From NCBI GenBank assembly GCA_964436315.1, contig CAYTCZ010000065.1, forward strand, positions 1 through 22,384: DNA of 22,384 nucleotides. The letters are read 5' to 3'. Below are positions 7,617 through 15,288 of the stretch, piece by piece. A program made the translations under genes and the position numbers. Numbering within the stretch: position 1 is the first letter of the stretch; every line of letters starts with the position of its first letter. Under the pieces are notes generated by a model, which was not told the DNA's origin, made no database searches, and worked only from the letters and a program-made list of their open reading frames with translations. The stretch comes from CAYTCZ01 sp964436315. GTDB lineage: Bacteria; Actinomycetota; Thermoleophilia; Gaiellales; Gaiellaceae.

Positions 7617-8444
7617 TCAGCCGGTCGACACCCGACGTCGATAGATTCTCTCGGCCCTATGCCAGAGCTCGAAGGACTCAGTGTCTACAGGCAGACTCTC
7701 GTGAGACCCGACCAGCAATGCCCCACCAGGCCTGAGAATTTGACCTAGCATCTCGAGGACCTCGTGTTGGGCCTCAGGCGTGAAGTATGTGAACACCAGG
7801 TTCCGACAGAGGACGAGGTGGAATGAGTCACGTGGACGCGTACGACGCACGTCGGCGTTCACGAAGGTCACACCTTGCTTGAACCGGGGTCGTACGCAGA
7901 ACTCCCCGTTCCGTCGGACGAAGCCGTGCTCGAGCCAATCCGCCGGAACATCCTTGATGCTGCTCGGTCCATAGCATGCGCACGCGGCTCGCTCGAGAAC
8001 GGCCGAGTCGATGTCCGTGGCGAGAACCTTGAAGGCGAGGTCGGGAAACCGCTCTGCGAGTTCGAGCTGCCAGAGCATGACAAGCGAATAGGGCTCTTCA
8101 CCCGATGCACAGCCCACGCTCCAGCAGTGCAGGAGATTTCGGCCTTCTGCGATCTCAGCTGACGCGAGCGCCGGAAGCACCCTCTGACCAAGAACCTCGA
8201 AGACGCCGCGGTCGCGGTAGAAGCGGGAGATCGTGACGCGGCAGCAACGATCGAGCTCTCCCCACTCCGCCGGTTCCTCTTCGAGCAGAGCGCGATACTC
8301 GGCCTGGCTTCCGAGTCCCAGTTCCGAGATGCGGGCCGCAATTCGTCGACACACCTGTCGCCGTACCTTGCGGAAACCTTCCCAGCGCAGGCCCATCTTC
8401 GGCAGCGCCCAGCGGAGGAAGTCAATACATTCGACGTCGGTCAC
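7617..8444 (-). CDS. CheR-type S-adenosylmethionine-dependent methyltransferase
   Basis: A 275-residue protein with both CheR parts: an N-terminal helical domain (about 1–75) and a Rossmann-type SAM-binding domain. Motif I is SVGCASGEEPYSLVM at 109–123, an acidic SAM-contact region is ATDIDSAVLE at 142–151, and the family motifs CRNLVFTYF (213–221) and GGALLVGSHESL (240–251) follow. Classical CheR methylates glutamates on chemoreceptors, but no receptor, cheB, cheA or flagellar gene is visible here. It follows CapA by 25 bp and is probably the last gene of the hibernation-factor operon, so a different protein substrate is possible. The start is GTG 8442–8444 with only a poor ribosome binding site, so reinitiation after CapA is likely. 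Confidence 0.87.
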   Translation of the reverse strand: MTDVECIDFLRWALPKMGLRWEGFRKVRRQVCRRIAARISELGLGSQAEYRALLEEEPAEWGELDRCCRVTISRFYRDRGVFEVLGQRVLPALASAEIAEGRNLLHCWSVGCASGEEPYSLVMLWQLELAERFPDLAFKVLATDIDSAVLERAACACYGPSSIKDVPADWLEHGFVRRNGEFCVRPRFKQGVTFVNADVRRTRPRDSFHLVLCRNLVFTYFTPEAQHEVLEMLGQILRPGGALLVGSHESLPVDTESFELWHRAERIYRRRVSTG

Positions 8445-8469
8445 GAGCGCGGCTTAGGTCACCGAACAG

Positions 8470-9492
8470 CTACTCACGAAGGCGCACGATGAGCCGGTCC
8501 GACTCTGCGAGGACCTCGGTTCCCAACTCGCGGCAGGCTTCGACAAAACGCCTCCGGATCCATTTGGCTTCGACATCTTCGGCGAGCCGCGTGAAGCAGA
8601 ACTCGAGCTTCAGCGGCACAGCCTCGAGTTCGAGTGGCCCCTGCTCATCGATCGAGACGAGGAACAGGAGTCCGAGGTCGTTCCGCAGTTCCGGATCGAC
8701 CGCGTAGTCGTCGACGAAGTCACCGAGGTCGTAGAGCACGCTGCCCTCGACACCGTGAAAGACGTGCGCCGAATGACCGGCGACCAACGTGGCCCCGTGC
8801 GTCACTAGTTGCCGCGCCGCGACACGGATGTACCCAGGCGGCTCTCCCGTCATGTTCGGTCCCCAGTGGGGCGTGACGAGCGTTAGGTCAACCTCGTCTT
8901 TCAGCCGATGAAGCGACGACTCAAGCCACGCCGGGATCGATTCCCATCGCAGATCGGCAAACGCAACGCCCGGCTTATCCTCGCTGGCCGCGAAGTCCGG
9001 GGGATGGTCGGTGAACGCGACGACGCCGATTCGGAATCCATTGGCCTCGAGCACGACCGGGCGGCGCGCATCCGTCAGGTCACGGCCGGCACCGACGAAC
9101 GCGATGCCGGCTTCGGTGAGGTGCCCGAACGTCTCCACGAGGGCCTCGGCGGAGTAGTCGAGGGCGTGGTTGTTCGCCAGGGTGACGCAGTCGACTTCGA
9201 GATCGAGCAGTACCGATATGGCCTCTGGCGGCGCCCGAAAGAAGAACGGCTTCGACGGATCGGGCCAGTGACTCCCGCCTTGGGCGATACAACACTCCAG
9301 GTTCAAGACCACGAAGTCCGCTCCGCGGGTAAGCGCCAGAACCTCCGGAGCAAAGAGCTTGGAACCCGAGCCCTTGATCGCTGTGCCAACCTTGCGGCCC
9401 AGCATCGTGTCACCTGCGAGGGCGAGCCTGAGCGGAGTTGAGCTGCCCCGTTCTGACCCTCGGTCCGGCTCCGGTTCTCCGTCCGGACTCAG
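8470..9492 (-). CDS. CapA/PgsA-family metallophosphatase-like protein, apparent CTG start
   Basis: CapA-family protein with a calcineurin-like metal site, related to the poly-gamma-glutamate synthesis factor CapA. Visible motifs: LALAGDTMLGR at the N-terminus, TLANNHALDYS, TPHWGPNM, GHSAHVFHGVE and YDLGDFVDDY. The first ATG (9405) falls inside the conserved GDTMLGR and would delete its metal-binding Asp. Upstream the frame is open to a stop at 9514 but has no ATG, GTG or TTG. The best candidate is CTG at 9490–9492, overlapping the hibernation-factor stop as CTGA, with a perfect AGGAGG ten bases upstream. That gives 340 residues. No capB or capC is present, so a role in capsule polymer export is doubtful. 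Product family is certain; the start is inferred. Confidence 0.85.
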   Translation of the reverse strand: MSPDGEPEPDRGSERGSSTPLRLALAGDTMLGRKVGTAIKGSGSKLFAPEVLALTRGADFVVLNLECCIAQGGSHWPDPSKPFFFRAPPEAISVLLDLEVDCVTLANNHALDYSAEALVETFGHLTEAGIAFVGAGRDLTDARRPVVLEANGFRIGVVAFTDHPPDFAASEDKPGVAFADLRWESIPAWLESSLHRLKDEVDLTLVTPHWGPNMTGEPPGYIRVAARQLVTHGATLVAGHSAHVFHGVEGSVLYDLGDFVDDYAVDPELRNDLGLLFLVSIDEQGPLELEAVPLKLEFCFTRLAEDVEAKWIRRRFVEACRELGTEVLAESDRLIVRLRE

Positions 9493-10301
9493 ACGGCTGC
9501 CGCCTCCTCGTCCTCACCCGGAACGATGAGTCCATAGTGGCCGTCATAGCGGTGGTACAGAACATTTCCTCGGCCCGTCTCCGAATCGACGAAGAAGAGG
9601 AACCGCTCACCGGTGACGTTTAGTCGCTCAGTCGCACCCTCCAAGCTCAGCGGAGCCGGCGGCGGCCGATCTTCGGGCTGATCGATCAGCCCCTCCGCGC
9701 CCTCGTTGTCGCTCAGTAGCGCGAGGCTACCGTCGCGCCGTCTGTACACGAGCGAGTCACCGCCCGTGTCGGCGCTCTTGAAGAGGAAGAAGTCGTAGTC
9801 GAGAAGCTCGAGCTCGAGAGCAGCCTCTTCCGGAGTCATCGGCGTCGGTGCGTAACTCTTATGGCGGACGAGCTCTCGCTCTTCCGGCGGTCGGGGAAAA
9901 TAGTCCGGCCGTCGCCTCGGGGCAGTCCCGCGACGCCATGCGCCCTCCTCGGCTGTCCCCGCCTGCCTCCGACGCCGGAGTCGGTAGTCGGCAAGTTGCT
10001 CGAGCTGCCGCCGTAGGCGCTTGTCAAGGAGGTCGATGGCTTCCCGCATCCTCGGCGCAGCCACATGAGCACGGACGAAGCGGCCGCTCACGTCGAGATG
10101 AGCCTTCGCGCGCGCCGGACGCTCAGTGGCCGGGTTGGACTCCTCGACAAGCGTCACCTTTGCGTACTGAATGGGTCGATGCGCAAGTCGCGCGGCGCTC
10201 TCGATCTTCTCCACCGCGTAGCGCTGCTCGGCTGCAGTCACGCTCCCCTGAGTCGTTACCTGGATGTCGAGGTCAGTCTGCGGCTGGGTACGGCGTGTCA
10301 C
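9489..10301 (-). CDS. hpf: Ribosome hibernation promoting factor with two C-terminal modules
   Basis: A 270-residue long-form hibernation factor. The N-terminal ribosome-binding domain (about 10–108) is followed by an Arg-rich linker, then two copies of the HPF C-terminal module. The first (about 142–196) has TPEEAALELELLDYDFFLF and YRRRDGSLALL; the second (about 217–262) has SLEGATERLNVTGERFLFF and YHRYDGHYGLI. Ordinary long HPF has one such module, used to dimerise 70S ribosomes into 100S. I recall mycobacterial RafH (Rv0079, DosR regulon) also having an extended C-terminal region. The start is GTG 10299–10301, chosen because homology begins just after it; the open frame to 10445 is rejected. 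Its stop overlaps the probable CTG start of CapA. It lies 115 bp after ATPase subunit D. Confidence 0.92.
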   Translation of the reverse strand: MTRRTQPQTDLDIQVTTQGSVTAAEQRYAVEKIESAARLAHRPIQYAKVTLVEESNPATERPARAKAHLDVSGRFVRAHVAAPRMREAIDLLDKRLRRQLEQLADYRLRRRRQAGTAEEGAWRRGTAPRRRPDYFPRPPEERELVRHKSYAPTPMTPEEAALELELLDYDFFLFKSADTGGDSLVYRRRDGSLALLSDNEGAEGLIDQPEDRPPPAPLSLEGATERLNVTGERFLFFVDSETGRGNVLYHRYDGHYGLIVPGEDEEAAAV

Positions 10302-10416
10302 GGCAATCCAACCCCCAAGTTGTCTCGTGATTCTTGAATGTGTACTAATGGCAGGCCTTGGGTGGTCCGTGCCACCCGAGCCGCCGTCGAGCGAGGCCTG
10401 AGCCCAGTCCGATCCC
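10302..10416 (-). promoter_or_regulatory. Gap between ATPase subunit D and hpf with a small hairpin
   Basis: The largest gap within the ATPase-to-CheR gene train, 115 bp. It holds one inverted repeat, GGGTGG (10360–10365) and CCACCC (10372–10377), with a 6-base loop. No T-run follows it on the minus strand, so it is a weak terminator candidate at best. A more A/T-rich stretch at about 10330–10350 could hold an hpf promoter, but I see no clear -35/-10 pair. Whether hpf is read through from the ATPase genes or has its own promoter cannot be settled from sequence. Confidence 0.3.
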
Positions 10417-11067
10417 TCATACCTGCCCCCTTCCCGAACCGGCAACGACGATCTCGCCGACTGAGGGCCGGGATACGGCCCATCGCGTCCGGACGACGTC
10501 CTCGCGCTCGGCCTCGTCCAGTGCCAACTGTCGTTCCGCGAGCGCCTCCTCGTAGCGCGGAATCCAGCGCCGCTCGATCGCCCGGAGGCGCCTTACCGTG
10601 GCGCTCAATTCTCGCGAGATCCGGCGGTAGCCCGCCTCGGCGGCGGCGTTTCGCAAGGCTGCGTGCACCGCCCGGTGGTGGGCGACCGCCGCGAGGGCAA
10701 GGGCCGAGCTGCCGCCAAGTGATGCGATGTCGGGGAGCTCCGGCAAGCGGGCCGCGACCTGATTCGGATAGACAACGCCCATGGAGCTCCTCCAGGTCAG
10801 GTCAAGCTCGGCCGGGCGATCGATGCGCTCCAAGGCAAGCCGAAGCTGACGCTCCCCGCCTGTGAGCGCCGCCCGGCCGAGCCAACGCCTCGCCTCCTTT
10901 GCACTGTCTTCCCACTCGCGCCGCGTCGCGACGACCAGCGAGTCGAGCGTGACGAGTTCCGCAAGGAGGACGTGACGCTTCTGGTCGAGAAGCTCGGCGC
11001 CGCGCCGGGCCAACTCCAAGCGGTGTGTCAGCCAGATTCGTCCGGATCTACCGGGCGGAATCCTCAT
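10417..11067 (-). CDS. atpD: V/A-type ATPase subunit D (central rotor shaft)
   Basis: A 216-residue subunit D, the coiled-coil rotor axle inside the A3B3 head that couples ATP turnover to ring rotation. The N-terminal region TRHLEL-like (THRLELARRGAELLDQKR, residues 14–31) and the C-terminal helix RRLRAIERRWIPRYEEAL are the typical two ends of the antiparallel coiled coil; length is normal for the family. The ATG start lies inside the end of atpB (20-bp overlap). It is the last gene of the nine-gene ATPase cassette, the usual place for atpD in A-B-D blocks. The C-terminal end VVAGSGRGQV is extended and looks disordered. Confidence 0.92.
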   Translation of the reverse strand: MRIPPGRSGRIWLTHRLELARRGAELLDQKRHVLLAELVTLDSLVVATRREWEDSAKEARRWLGRAALTGGERQLRLALERIDRPAELDLTWRSSMGVVYPNQVAARLPELPDIASLGGSSALALAAVAHHRAVHAALRNAAAEAGYRRISRELSATVRRLRAIERRWIPRYEEALAERQLALDEAEREDVVRTRWAVSRPSVGEIVVAGSGRGQV

Positions 11068-12448
11068 GGTGATTCTCCGTGTAGTACTGCTCGATGTACT
11101 CTGCCGAGATCATCGAGAGCTCGCGACGAGGCATGACCCCAAGGACCTTCCACGCTCGCTCGAGGGTCTCATCGAGCGAGCGACTCTCGCCTGTCTTCTG
11201 ACTCAAGAACTCGGCTTCCAGGGCCTCGGCAGCGTCGAGATATCTGAGTTCCGTGGCCGACAAGACATCTTCTCCGACGATCTCTGCCAGATCTGCTGCC
11301 TGCTGGGCACGGGCGGCGATGGCGTAGATCTGGGCCGACACTTCGAGATGATCTCCACGCGTGCGATCTTGGCCTGCTCCGAGACGCATCAGCCGCGAGA
11401 GCGAGCCCAGCAGGTCGACGGGCGGATAGACGCCGCGGGCGTGAAGTTCGGGCGACAACACGATCTGTCCCTCTGTGATGTAGCCGGTCAGATCCGGAAC
11501 CGGATGAGTAACGTCGCCACCTGGCATAGTCAGTGCGGCCAGTTGAGTGAGTGACCCCGGGCGCCCCTCCAAACGGCCGGCTCTCTCGTAGAGCGCCGCG
11601 AGATCGCTGTAGAGGTAGCCCGGATACCCGCGACGGCTCGGTACTTCGCCGCGCGCTGCCGCAACCTCCCGGACCGCCTCGCAGTAGCTCGTTATGTCTG
11701 CCATGACGACGAGGACATGGCGGCCAAGATCGAAGGCAAGATGCTCGGCGAGAGTCAGCGCGATGCGCGGAGTCACAAGCCGCTCGACCAGAGGGTCGTC
11801 TGCGGTGTTGACGAACAGTGCGAGGTCTCCTTCTCCGAGCCTCTCCTCGAGGACTGACCTCACGAGCGCGGCGTCGGCGTGGGTGATGCCCACCGCGGCC
11901 ACAACCACCGCGAAAGCCTCTCCTCCGGCTCTCGCCTGTGCGGCTACTTGCGCCGCGAGTTCGAGGTGCGGAAGGCCCCCGATCGAGAAGATCGGCAGCT
12001 TCTGGCCTCGGACAAGCGTGGCAAGGCCGTCGATAACCGAGACGCCGGTGACGATCGGGTCATGCGGAGTCGCGCGCGCAGCGGGGTTGATGGGTGAGCC
12101 GACAACACTTCGGAGCACTCCGCCGGTCACCGGCGGCCCGCCGTCGAGCGGCTCACCCCGTCCGTTACAGACCCGCCCGAGCCAATCCGCACTTACGGGA
12201 ATCTGGAGCGGTGCACCGGTAAAGGCGACTCTGACGCCATCGAGTTGAACGCCCTCGGTGCCCTCGTAGACCTCGACGACCGCGAGATCCTTGGTGACGT
12301 CGAGCACGACGCCGTGCCGAATCTCGCCCGTGTCCAGACGAATCTCCGCGACTTCGTCCCAGCCCACCTTCTCGACCCCCCGTACGACGAGCAAGGGCCC
12401 CCGCACGGCGTTGACCGTCGTGTACTCGATCGGGACGTCGACACTCAT
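11048..12448 (-). CDS. atpB: V/A-type ATPase subunit B (non-catalytic head subunit)
   Basis: A 466-residue subunit B, forming the alternating A3B3 ring of the V1/A1 head. The P-loop position is degenerate (FSIGGLPHLELAAQ, about residues 154–167), as expected of the non-catalytic subunit. Other family sequences include the region around ADITSYCEAVREV, the RRGYPGYLYSDLAALYERAGR block and GSLTQLAALTMPGGDVTHP. The ATG start overlaps the atpA stop as ATGA and has GGAGG seven bases upstream. The C-terminus (RELSMISAEYIEQYYTE) is close to normal B-subunit ends. The family length is about 460 residues, so it is complete. Confidence 0.95.
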   Translation of the reverse strand: MSVDVPIEYTTVNAVRGPLLVVRGVEKVGWDEVAEIRLDTGEIRHGVVLDVTKDLAVVEVYEGTEGVQLDGVRVAFTGAPLQIPVSADWLGRVCNGRGEPLDGGPPVTGGVLRSVVGSPINPAARATPHDPIVTGVSVIDGLATLVRGQKLPIFSIGGLPHLELAAQVAAQARAGGEAFAVVVAAVGITHADAALVRSVLEERLGEGDLALFVNTADDPLVERLVTPRIALTLAEHLAFDLGRHVLVVMADITSYCEAVREVAAARGEVPSRRGYPGYLYSDLAALYERAGRLEGRPGSLTQLAALTMPGGDVTHPVPDLTGYITEGQIVLSPELHARGVYPPVDLLGSLSRLMRLGAGQDRTRGDHLEVSAQIYAIAARAQQAADLAEIVGEDVLSATELRYLDAAEALEAEFLSQKTGESRSLDETLERAWKVLGVMPRRELSMISAEYIEQYYTENHHEDSAR

Positions 12449-14166
12449 GCAAGGGCCTCCAGCCGTCTCACAAGGCGGTCTGCGATCTCGGAAACACTTT
12501 CCGCTTCATCCGGCGCGACCGAGTCCTTGACGCGCACGGCCTCCGAGAAGTCGAACTCCTCGATCCGCGCCGCCGGTATCCCTCGCTCGACAAGCTCGAG
12601 ACCAGCGTCGAGCAGCCGAAGCGAGAGTCGGAGGAGGGCAACCTGCTTCTCGATGCTGCTGTAGGCGTCGTTCGGGGAAAGTGCGCTCTGCGAGAGCACC
12701 GCGTCCCGAATCAACCGGGCACCGAGAAGGGTGACGCGCTCGCGGTCCGGAAGCGACGCCGCTCCGACGAGGTCTGCAATCGCCTGGAGTCGTTCCGCTT
12801 CCGCGAGCACCTTCAGAGCACGGGAACGCAGCTGACTCCACTCGGCCGTGCCGTTGTCAGCATGCCACCTGCCCAGTGCCTGCGCATCGCGCGACGAGGA
12901 GTCGTTCCAGCTGACCGCCGGGTAGTGCCGAGCATAGGCAAGATCTCGATCGAGCGACCAGGTCGCACGGACGAAGCGCCGCGTGTGCGCGGTCACGGGC
13001 TCGGTCATGTCGCCACCCGGTGGCGATACCGCGCCGAGGGTCGTGAGCGAGGCAATGTCGCCGGCAAGCGTTCGCACGCGGCCGGAACGTTCGTAGAACG
13101 CGGCGAGCGCCGAGGCGAGTCCGGCCGGATATCCCTCTTCCGCCGGCAGCTGCCCCGTGCGCGAAGCGATCTCGCGAAGCGCTTCGGCCCAGCGAGATGT
13201 CGAATCGGCGATGAGCGCGACGTCGTACCCCATGTCGCGAAAGAACTCGGCGACGGTCGCGCCCGTATGGATACTCGACTCTCGGGCCATTACCGGCATG
13301 TTCGAAGTGTTCGCTACGAGGACCGTCCGTCCGAGGAGTGACTCGCCGGTCCGCGGATCCTCGAGCTGGGCGATGTCTGCAAGGACATCGGCCATCTCGT
13401 TGCCGCGCTCGCCGCAACCGACGTAGACGATGACGTCCGCGTTACACCATTTTGCGATCTGCTGGAGCAAGACGGTCTTCCCGGTCCCGAAACCTCCCGG
13501 CACGGACGCCGTGCTTCCTCGGGCAACCGGAAACAGGAGGTCGAGAACGCGCTGGCCCGTGATGAGCGGAGGCGCGCCGTCAAGGCGCTCGGCGACAGGC
13601 CTCGGTCGTCGAACTGGCCAGAGATGCGCGAGCGTGAGTTCCGTGGCGCCTACGAGTGCAATCCGCTCCTCGACCGTGTAGTCACCAGGCGCCGCGAGCC
13701 ACTCCAGGCGGCCTGATACATCCGGCGGGACGAGAGCACGAAACTCGATCGCGGTGGTCTCCGGAACGGTGCCAAGCACCTCGCCGCCGCCGAGGTCCGA
13801 CCCCTCGGTCGCAGTCGGCGTGAAGGGCCAAGCACGATCACGTGGTAGCGTCGAGACGGTCGCACTGTCGTCGAGAAACGCGCTCGCATCGGCGAGACGG
13901 CGGAGCATCCCGTCGAAGACACCTCCGAGCAGACCGGGGCCCAGCTCAGCCATGAGCGGCGCACCGCTTCGCTGCGCCGGAGCCCCCGGCCGAACACCAC
14001 CCGTGTGCGCGTAGACCTGAACCGTCGCCCGATTTCCCTCGAGCGCGATCACCTCGCCCGGGAGCCTCTTGTCGCCGACTGCCACGAGTTCGAGCATCGC
14101 GACGCCCTCGAGGCCCTCGACCTCGACCATCGGTCCGCTCACGCGTGCAATCGTCCCAGTGCTCAT
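12445..14166 (-). CDS. atpA: V/A-type ATPase catalytic subunit A
   Basis: A 573-residue catalytic head subunit that hydrolyses or makes ATP. Walker A GGFGTGKT is at 224–231 and the catalytic-Glu motif GERGNE at 252–257. Further family blocks are NTSNMPVMARESS, ADSTSRWAEALREIASR and EEGYPAGLASALAAFYERSG. The N-terminal barrel begins GTIARVSGPMVEVEG, typical of subunit A. Length and motifs indicate a complete, active enzyme; family members are around 580 residues. The start overlaps the subunit E stop as ATGA, and the stop overlaps the atpB start in the same way, so E, A and B are probably translationally coupled. Whether the enzyme runs as a synthase or an ion pump is not determined by this sequence. 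Confidence 0.96.
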   Translation of the reverse strand: MSTGTIARVSGPMVEVEGLEGVAMLELVAVGDKRLPGEVIALEGNRATVQVYAHTGGVRPGAPAQRSGAPLMAELGPGLLGGVFDGMLRRLADASAFLDDSATVSTLPRDRAWPFTPTATEGSDLGGGEVLGTVPETTAIEFRALVPPDVSGRLEWLAAPGDYTVEERIALVGATELTLAHLWPVRRPRPVAERLDGAPPLITGQRVLDLLFPVARGSTASVPGGFGTGKTVLLQQIAKWCNADVIVYVGCGERGNEMADVLADIAQLEDPRTGESLLGRTVLVANTSNMPVMARESSIHTGATVAEFFRDMGYDVALIADSTSRWAEALREIASRTGQLPAEEGYPAGLASALAAFYERSGRVRTLAGDIASLTTLGAVSPPGGDMTEPVTAHTRRFVRATWSLDRDLAYARHYPAVSWNDSSSRDAQALGRWHADNGTAEWSQLRSRALKVLAEAERLQAIADLVGAASLPDRERVTLLGARLIRDAVLSQSALSPNDAYSSIEKQVALLRLSLRLLDAGLELVERGIPAARIEEFDFSEAVRVKDSVAPDEAESVSEIADRLVRRLEALA

Positions 14167-14684
14167 CGCCAGAGTTCTCCGATCCGGTCGCCCATCCCGC
14201 TGATGCAGCGGTCGACGAGGGTCGGAATCCGATAGTCGACTCGGCGCCCGTTTGCCCGTCCGACTATGCCGCCGAGGTGCTCATCGAGCTCGACTTCGGC
14301 GTCCGGGCCGAGCCGGGCCCGAGCCCGTTCGTCCAGCGATTCCAGCAGCGACGCATATGAAGCATCGTCCCGAAGGTCACGGGCGGCGAGATAGGCCTCT
14401 CGAAGGAATTCCTCGTAGACCTCTCGCTTTGCACGGAGTACCGTCGATCGAGAGTCCGCGCGAGACTCGGCCCGAAGTTCGCTCAGCTCCTCAGTCACCT
14501 CGTCGCGCCCGCGCCGCCGAGCCCGCCGGATCTCTTCAACGGCGCGGCGTTGAGCTCTGGCCAGCGACTCATCCGCGTGATTACGTGCGGCACCGACGAT
14601 ACGTTCGGCCTCGCCGTTCGCCTCGTCAAGCGTCGCAGAGACGAGGGCGCCTAGGTCGGGAGCACTGTGTACACGAGTTCGGAT
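14163..14684 (-). CDS. atpE: V/A-type ATPase subunit E (peripheral stalk), start uncertain
   Basis: Peripheral-stalk subunit E, which with subunit H forms the coiled-coil stator. The C-terminal part is plain (globular region RIPTLVDRCISGMGD near the end). The only canonical start is GTG 14498, giving 111 residues, but the frame upstream encodes an alternating helical sequence (ALVSATLDEANGEAERIVGA and beyond) that looks like the normal E N-terminus, and families are near 190 residues. No ATG, GTG or TTG exists in frame from 14499 to at least 14740. I give ATC at 14682–14684 as the outer limit because GGAGGA lies three bases before it (173 residues); a start nearer the F stop at 14651 is equally possible. 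It overlaps F and ends in an ATGA overlap with atpA. Confidence 0.72.
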   Translation of the reverse strand: MRTRVHSAPDLGALVSATLDEANGEAERIVGAARNHADESLARAQRRAVEEIRRARRRGRDEVTEELSELRAESRADSRSTVLRAKREVYEEFLREAYLAARDLRDDASYASLLESLDERARARLGPDAEVELDEHLGGIVGRANGRRVDYRIPTLVDRCISGMGDRIGELWR

Positions 14685-14872
14685 CGTTCCTCCAGTCTGT
14701 CTGCGAGCACCGCGTGCGCCTCGGGCGTGAGGATGACGAGCGCGGAGTCGTCCGGCAGGGCCTCGTAGGCTGTGACGACCTCAGCGTCCGTCGATGCCGC
14801 AGAAACGTGAACGCCGGCAAGCGCATACCCCGCGAGCTCGAGCCCGTCCCCGATGGCCACGGCTCTGCTCAT
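14651..14872 (-). CDS. atpF: V/A-type ATPase subunit F (central shaft regulator)
   Basis: A compact 73-residue subunit F, which binds subunit D in the central shaft. The beginning AVAIGDGLELAGYALAGV matches the family start (hydrophobic strand, GD, then G-x-x-LAGV), the middle has the ALVILTPEAH strand and helix, and it ends ELVYTVLPT. Families are about 100 residues, so this copy is short but keeps both ends. The ATG start overlaps the subunit K stop as ATGA. Its 3' end overlaps subunit E in another frame, and the ribosome binding site of E probably lies within it. Placing F ahead of E is unusual in bacterial and archaeal ATPase operons I know. Confidence 0.82.
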   Translation of the reverse strand: MSRAVAIGDGLELAGYALAGVHVSAASTDAEVVTAYEALPDDSALVILTPEAHAVLADRLEERSELVYTVLPT

Positions 14873-15288
14873 GCCTGCCCGATCAAGATGATGCCGACGA
14901 TCAGTCCGTAGATAGCGATCCCCTCCGCGAGGCCCACAATCACCATGGCGCGCCCGAACATTTCAGGCTTCTCACTGATCGCCGCCAGCGCAGCGGACCC
15001 AGTGTAGGCAACGGCAATGGCAGCGCCGATTGCTGAGGCGGCCATCGCGATAGCGGCTCCGTAAAGCGCTGCCGTGGGATCGGTCGTCCCCTCGCCGTTC
15101 TGAGCAGCAGCCGGCTCGACGACACCGAGCAGAAGGGTTGCAAAGAGCGCGACGGCCGCCACCGCGATGATGACGTTGAGCGCCAGCAGCCGGCGAATTC
15201 CCTTGCGCGGCGCGCGCTTGAGGGCGGCAGACGTCAGCACCGCGATGGCCGCTACCGCCGGAATGGCAAAGACAATCGAGAGGATCAT
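14869..15288 (-). CDS. atpK: V/A-type ATPase membrane rotor subunit K (c-ring proteolipid)
   Basis: The c-ring subunit, 139 residues. The last two helices form the standard proteolipid hairpin (about 75–100 and 112–137) with a short loop containing SEKPEMF, and the ion-carrying Glu is E122 in GLAEGIAIYG. The residue after the Glu is Gly, without a hydroxyl side chain; this slightly favours H+ over Na+, but ion choice is not settled. Unusually, two more hydrophobic segments precede the hairpin: residues 1–20, then 38–58 after the basic stretch KRAPRKGIRR, the latter ending EPAAAQNG like a signal-peptide cleavage site. The start ATG 15286–15288 has AAGGAGG four bases upstream and overlaps the subunit I stop as ATGA; the longer open frame to 15324 is rejected. 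Confidence 0.9.
   Translation of the reverse strand: MILSIVFAIPAVAAIAVLTSAALKRAPRKGIRRLLALNVIIAVAAVALFATLLLGVVEPAAAQNGEGTTDPTAALYGAAIAMAASAIGAAIAVAYTGSAALAAISEKPEMFGRAMVIVGLAEGIAIYGLIVGIILIGQA

Noticed and set aside
7609..7624. Hairpin CCGGC–GCCGG between the fusion gene and cheR as a bidirectional terminator
   Set aside because: Only 5 bp of stem, overlaps the cheR stop and has no T-run on either strand.
10302..10445. Longer hpf start at 10445
   Set aside because: The first 48 residues have no HPF similarity and overlap the subunit D end; homology starts after GTG 10301.
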